A stretch of DNA of 13,195 bases. Origin: DAOTWP01 sp034435675 (GTDB taxonomy: Bacteria; Chloroflexota; Anaerolineae; Aggregatilineales; Phototrophicaceae). Shown here piece after piece: positions 13,072 to 13,195 of this stretch; the stretch's first letter is position 1; each line of letters opens with the position of its first letter. The notes under the pieces are model-generated. The model did not search any database. It had not been told where the DNA came from and worked only from the letters and a program-made list of their open reading frames with translations. The position numbers and the translations under genes were made by a program. The stretch is taken from NCBI GenBank assembly GCA_034435675.1, contig DAOTWP010000078.1:1-13195 (forward strand), read 5' to 3'.

Positions 13072-13195
13072 ATGCAGCGATTTCTTGCGGTTGCTCTATT
13101 GTGCGTCCTCGCTGTGCTGTTCTTGCCGCTGCCTGCGCCCGCCGCGCAGCCGCCCATGCTCGCCGCGCAGCCGCCCACGCCCACCGTGAGCGTGC
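13072..13195 (+). CDS. Secreted protein, N-terminal part only
   Basis: The ATG at 13072 opens a frame that runs off the right edge (41 codons). It encodes a classic Sec signal peptide: MQRF, then a Leu/Val/Ala core to about residue 20, then PAPAA. A low-complexity AAQPPML/AAQPPTP repeat follows, reaching PTVSV. Pro/Thr linkers right after the signal peptide are common in exported Chloroflexota proteins. The mature domain lies outside the window, so no function can be given. Confidence 0.7.
   Translation, partial: MQRFLAVALLCVLAVLFLPLPAPAAQPPMLAAQPPTPTVSV
13140..13177. repeat. 17-bp direct repeat in the right-edge gene
   Basis: cgccgcgcagccgccca occurs at 13140-13156 and 13161-13177, a 21-bp period encoding a seven-residue repeat (AAQPPML, AAQPPTP) just after the signal peptide. 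Confidence 0.85.

Noticed and set aside
13055..13189. The 44-codon frame from the ATG at 13055 as the main gene
   Set aside because: The other frame gives a textbook signal peptide with a better-spaced ribosome binding site. It is kept only as a finding.
1..13195. tRNA, rRNA, CRISPR arrays, transposase genes, riboswitches
   Set aside because: No cloverleaf-like tract, regular repeat-spacer array, rRNA-like segment, known transposase motif or recognisable aptamer was found on reading both strands.

Overview
The window is GC-rich bacterial DNA (roughly 60-65% by eye) with tightly packed genes. The gene families present (YwiC-like, USP-DUF389 fusion, Uma2, GtrA, TIR-SH3b) and the secreted proteins with Ala/Thr/Pro linkers suggest Chloroflexota, perhaps an Anaerolineae-like lineage. 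The intergenic palindromes of the GTAGGGGC...GCCCCTAC type fit that too. This placement is inference; there is no rRNA or marker gene here.

Left part, minus strand (1-7303), read right to left. First come an isoquinoline-1-oxidoreductase/CO-dehydrogenase-type pair: a [2Fe-2S] subunit, then a Tat-exported molybdopterin subunit overlapping it by 4 nt. A Nudix hydrolase, an exported glutaminyl-peptide cyclotransferase and a double-UspA/DUF389 membrane protein follow. A YwiC-like membrane protein runs off the left edge. The gaps between these genes hold palindromes: a nested MITE-like element at 2716-2816 and hairpins just after several stop codons.

Middle part (7304-9833). A Uma2-family protein lies on the plus strand, with a clear TATAAT box and a 15-bp palindrome at its probable transcription start. 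Converging with it on the minus strand is the most striking item: a SelT/SelW/SelH (Rdx) family gene, 8597-8325, whose redox motif reads Cys-Ala-Val-UGA. The reading frame is otherwise intact, has a strong ribosome binding site, and carries a 7-bp stem with a GUU loop 22 nt after the UGA, as expected of a bacterial SECIS element. It is best read as a selenoprotein that ordinary gene calling would truncate or miss. An FHA-domain protein follows on the plus strand, then a gap with possible remnants of older minus-strand genes.

Right part (9834-13195). An 819-residue protein combines a cytosolic TIR domain (WxxxE motif kept), one membrane helix, a vWA-like domain with an altered MIDAS, an SH3b-like domain, a Thr/Ala/Pro linker and an unrecognised C-terminal region with six cysteines. 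It reads as a transmembrane sensor with an intracellular TIR output; with the FHA gene upstream it may form a signalling or defence unit. A GtrA-family membrane protein converges with it, and a secreted protein starts at the right edge. No tRNA, rRNA, CRISPR array or transposase gene was seen.
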